In this document: positions 60,601 through 64,000 of the stretch, one piece after another | How positions within the stretch are numbered: the first letter of the stretch is position 1 | How the letters are laid out: every line of letters begins with the position of its first letter | NCBI GenBank assembly: GCA_022702545.1 | Contig: JAHRBC010000004.1 | Coordinates: forward strand, 434,001-498,000 | Direction of reading: 5' to 3' | Source of the DNA: Phycomyces nitens | Taxonomy: Eukaryota; Mucoromycota; Mucoromycetes; Mucorales; Phycomycetaceae | DNA length: 64,000 nucleotides | The notes under the pieces: generated by a model | Told to the model about the DNA's origin: nothing | The model's input: the letters and a program-made list of their open reading frames with translations, nothing else | Databases searched by the model: none | Translations under genes and position numbers: made by a program

Positions 60601-63600
60601 AAGACTTGTGGGACTCGCAGCCAGTCTGCGTCAGCTTCTATTATCGCGTGCATCAATGACCAGGCTTCAGATGACCCAAGAAGATTACCAACAGCAGTTG
60701 GATACATGTGGTGCTTGGATTGATGCACGTCTAAGTGTAATAAAGACATTGGAGCCCTTGATTACCCAAGAGACTGTCGATCTTGAAAGCCTAAGACACG
60801 CAGTGAGTAGTGCCGAGAGTATGGTGGCAGCTATGCAGGGCAATGTTACCATGCTACATTCTTTGACAGCAGCACTCGAAAAGTGCAAGGTTGCATTGGA
60901 TGGTGTACAGGGTGGCGAAGAGCAAGTGAGAAAGAAGTTGATGTCTAGCCATACAGCAATGAAGCAACGTTGGGATAATCTGGAAACAAAGGCTATCCAA
61001 ATATCTGAAGAACTAAACCAGATCTTGATCCCAGCCGAGCATATTAATCGCACAGAAAAGCTCTTGGAAGCATGCTGTAAGCTTCAGGCAGAAATGGAAG
61101 CCATGGACAGTGGAATTGTAACCGACGAACAGATTACACTATGGCAGCATCAAATAGATCATCTTGAAACACGCGAGTATAACAGCCTTCAGAAACTATC
61201 TACCAAAGGATTCAAGGGTATAGCCTTGGTTCGTCTTCAGCGTGCCAAGCAGCTACTCGAACAGGCTGGCGATAAGATTCTCGAAACAAGAGCATCTCTA
61301 ACCCAACTCTATGATCTTGTCAATCTTAACCGTCTAAGAAAAACCCATGCCGAAAGTGCTGTTACGGTCCAGCTGCGTATCGATGATGTCCGTTCCATGA
61401 TTACAACTGCTCAAAAGAATTTTGGAATTGTACCAGAGTCTTCAGTGGATGCTCGTGCTCAGCAATATCAGGCACTGGTTTCTGTTAACCGTGAAATCAA
61501 ACAACAGATCAGTAACTGTGAAGAAGCTTACGATGACCTATGTGGATACTATAGCTTTATGCAGATGCAAGGTGAGCAGGGTGTTGCAAAGCCGATTCAA
61601 ACAAAGGTCGATGAAGCATGGGCCAAAGCACGCGAAGAAGCCAGTGGTCTGTCAGCCTTGGTGGCTCGCCATGCACGCTGGGGCGAGAGTTATGATACCT
61701 TGGATAGGCTGCACCATGAACTTAGACTTGCTGAGCGAGAACTTGAGATAACCGAGAGTAACAATGCAGTACCGGAAGTGTCTGTACTGGACGATGTTGA
61801 GAAGCGTATGCGAGATGTTGGCCGATCCCTCGAATCTTTGGCTGCAATGACCCAGAATGTTATGGCTGTAGACACAGATAATGCAACATTGTACAACAAG
61901 CATCATTCTCAAATACTTGCCCTCTCTAAAACAGTACGCACAACTCTATCTGACCACAAGCTCACTCTTGATCGTCTCAGTCTAGCCGAATCATTTGGAC
62001 AAGACACTCGACGATTGTGTGGTATGTGTGAAGAGCAACTGTCCTTTATCAAGCAGCGTACCATGGCTACACCCGAAATTATCGGTAAAAAGGCAGAAGC
62101 AATCAAGCAAATCATCAAAACCTACACCACCGTACTGAACAGTGCCCGCGACATCTACAAACGTTGCAAAGACGAGTTTGAAGGAACTTTGAGCGAACAG
62201 GCCGATCGTCTGACCAACGCCTTGCACTACTCTCGTTCTGAAGTAAATCGTACCAAGCAGCCTCTCGAACGTCTATTGAATGAATTGGACCATACAATCA
62301 AGACCGAAGACGAATATTGCAAGTCGCTTGCAGCTGTATCTCGACATGCTCAATTGGACGCCGAAGTACACAAGTCTATGGATGACTTCAAAGCCTTGGT
62401 ATCCCGCTATGCAAAAGGTGCTCTATTGCGCAACAAGCCTAGTCTGCTGCCTGATGTTACAGAGTTTCGCCGTAGATACACACTCGTTGACGACTCGGTT
62501 AAGAACTTTTACAGTGTCGGTGGTGAGCTCAAGAGCCATCTTCAGAAAACAATTGGTGTAGCACGTATGGCTTCTATCGGGAGAAACGTTGATCAGCGTC
62601 ATGACGATGTTAAGAAGAAGTGGTCAGAGATAAAGATGCTTGCAGACGAGACAAAGCTTCGTCTCGAGGAGACCCAGAAGCGCCAGAATGCTACTGCAAA
62701 ATTGACAGAATGTTCACGCTATGTCAGTGACCTCAAGGACCGGCTGAATACAATAAAGTTTTCAGGAAAGAGTGTTGCAGTAGAAGAAGCGGAATTCAAG
62801 GGATTGATGGAAGACATTGAAGTTGGTCTGGTCGAAAAGGTTTCTGAAGCCGATCGACTTGTGAGACTGGCCACTGACACGGATAACCACCTTCGAAAGC
62901 AAAAGATTCAATTGAACGAGGCCATAAAGGAGCTCCACAAGCTAGTGGCCATCCGCCAGCAACAGGCCAAGACCGAAGGAAACATTACGCTGTTCATGGG
63001 CATGATTGACCAGATTGATGATCATATTAGCCAGCTATCACTTGCTATCGATAAGGCTGCCCCACACCACGCTGGCGTTACCAATGACAAGCTTAATAAA
63101 CCCCAACTCCATGTCATGCTACGTACACTTGTCAATACATTCAAGGCCAGTGAAGCTGTCATAACAGACCTCCTCAACAAAGCCCGGTCTGAAGCGCAAA
63201 AGCAATTCTTGGATGACAATGCACGAGTATCCCGCCGCCTAGAAAAGACAGTAGACAAGTGGAAGAAGGCGTCGGCAGCAGCACAGACTCGCCAGCGTGA
63301 GATACAAGCCTGTATCCACCAGCTCAACAACGAGTACTTTGCCAAGCTTGCCACGACCAAGAACACAAACCGAGCCAAGACCACGACCCCTCCTCCACAA
63401 ATGAAGCCAAATGTACCAAGACAGAGTCAAGGCCTGAATGGTGGCCTGAATGGAAACGGCCCATCATCCGGAGGCAACCGACGACCAAGTTTCAAAGAGG
63501 CAAGACAGGACAACCGGTCTCTTTCTCCTGGAATGAATCCAGCAATGCGCCGCTCCCAGACACCTAATTCTACACGTTCCCGCGAACGCCAGGCCCGGAC

Positions 63601-63988
63601 AGGATATGTGCCAGATCCCAAAAACGAACTGGATGTTCAGCTTGGTCGTATTGTTAACGAGAGTCCGTATCAGATGAAGATTAAGATGGTCCAAGGCCAG
63701 GCTGGAAAGTATTGGTTCGGTGATGAACATCCTCGACTGGTGTATTGCCGTATCCTTCCCAGCCAACTTGTCATGGTCCGTGTTGGTGGTGGTTGGGTTG
63801 ATCTGACAAAGTTCTTGAAAGGTATGTAATGAATAACAAGTGATAGCTTTGGCTCATATTTTGTCTATTATCTAGATCATGGCCACCCAGAAGCCCTCAA
63901 GTCAGACCCCACAACCACTCAGTCTTCTTCGGCGTCTATCCTGGACAATAAGTCTGGAACCAATACACCTACACCCATGAATCGAAGG
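54700..63988 (+). CDS. giant spectraplakin-like protein: CH-CH-spectrin-like rod-GAS2 (3' end beyond window)
   Basis: Predicted cytoskeletal crosslinker. Exons 54700-55272, 55325-63821 and 63876-63988 give at least 3,061 residues; a GTAAGC donor at 63989 shows that the gene continues. Residues about 66-176 form calponin-homology domain 1 (LTKWVNVQLSQV, DLRDGKRLLKLLAVVS). Residues about 249-360 form CH2 (LLFWVRIQLEDYI, DFSRSWRTGLAFCLLIHRHN, DLIDVDHPHEPSVMMYVSEY), together an actin-binding module of the alpha-actinin/spectrin type. A Pro-rich hinge follows, then about 2,500 residues of charged helix with recurring Trp (QRLQWERMLIAALQWI, REWEPL-like and W-x-W spacing) that look like diverged spectrin repeats. 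A basic Ser/Pro-rich segment precedes a GAS2/GAR domain at about 2960-3024 (GKYWFGDEHPRLVYCRIL, VMVRVGGGWVDLTKFL), known to bind microtubules. The zinc-type Cys residues of animal GAR domains are not seen. The start is the first ATG in the open frame. Confidence 0.9.
63876..63988 (+). other. third exon of the spectraplakin-like gene, just after the GAR domain
   Basis: Acceptor TATCTAG at 63869-63875 joins ...FLK to DHGHPEALKSDP in frame, completing the end of the GAR domain, and continues as a Ser/Thr-rich tail (TTTQSSSASILDNKSGTNTP). The exon ends NRR before GTAAGC. Animal GAS2 proteins carry similar basic Ser-rich tails, often with SxIP motifs; none is visible in the part shown. Confidence 0.8.
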
Positions 63989-64000
63989 GTAAGCAATGCC

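Overview
This window is nuclear DNA from a filamentous fungus, most likely Mucoromycota (Mucorales-like; a Phycomyces-type genome would fit, but I cannot name the species). The evidence is AT-rich intergenic DNA, many short GT-AG introns (about 40-110 nt) that split almost every gene, fungal forms of housekeeping genes, a CreA/Mig1 finger pair, a DIM-2/DNMT1-like cytosine methyltransferase, and decayed mariner, LINE and SINE-like sequence.

Layout. 1-770: Tc1/mariner relic. 1488-4306 (+): Mediator subunit MED1. 6139-6760 (+): spliceosomal p14/SF3B6. 7490-9161 (+): MFS transporter of the MCH1 type. 11099-9828 (-): unknown Q/M/P-rich protein. 11.6-18.9 kb: transposon graveyard with a DDE relic, a non-LTR reverse transcriptase relic, a tRNA-like element, a block resembling diverged 25S rRNA, a tRNA-derived SINE candidate, and a second copy of the mariner relic. 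18.9-21.9 kb: no gene seen. 21968-23378 (+): unknown conserved-looking protein. 24380-25721 (+): proteasome alpha7 (PSMA3/PRE10). 29388-26034 (-): soluble GAF hybrid histidine kinase. 29.4-35.0 kb: gene-poor. 35598-35036 (-): candidate tail-anchored protein, with a cluster of RFX-type X-boxes about 400-490 bp upstream. 37418-36699 (-): CreA/Mig1-like C2H2 repressor. 39457-43924 (+): DNA methyltransferase. 48.1-46.6 kb body, start 49074 (-): mitochondrial EF-G. 49.1-52.3 kb: no gene. 52269-52837 (+): ribosomal protein eL42. 53050-54501 (+): fused siroheme synthase. 54700 to beyond the window end (+): a giant actin/microtubule crosslinker-like protein with two CH domains, about 2,600 residues of spectrin-like helix and a GAS2/GAR domain, i.e. 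spectraplakin architecture in a fungus.

The protein genes are mostly unrelated housekeeping and regulatory genes and do not form a cluster or operon. The points most worth a second look are the spectraplakin-like giant, the four X-box-like sites in about 90 bp, two GC-AG introns with the same GCAAGT donor in neighbouring convergent genes, a 12-nt microexon in the methyltransferase, and the rRNA-like and SINE-like blocks. Exon junctions were assigned by eye from reading frame, splice signals and family knowledge; those marked uncertain need RNA-seq.
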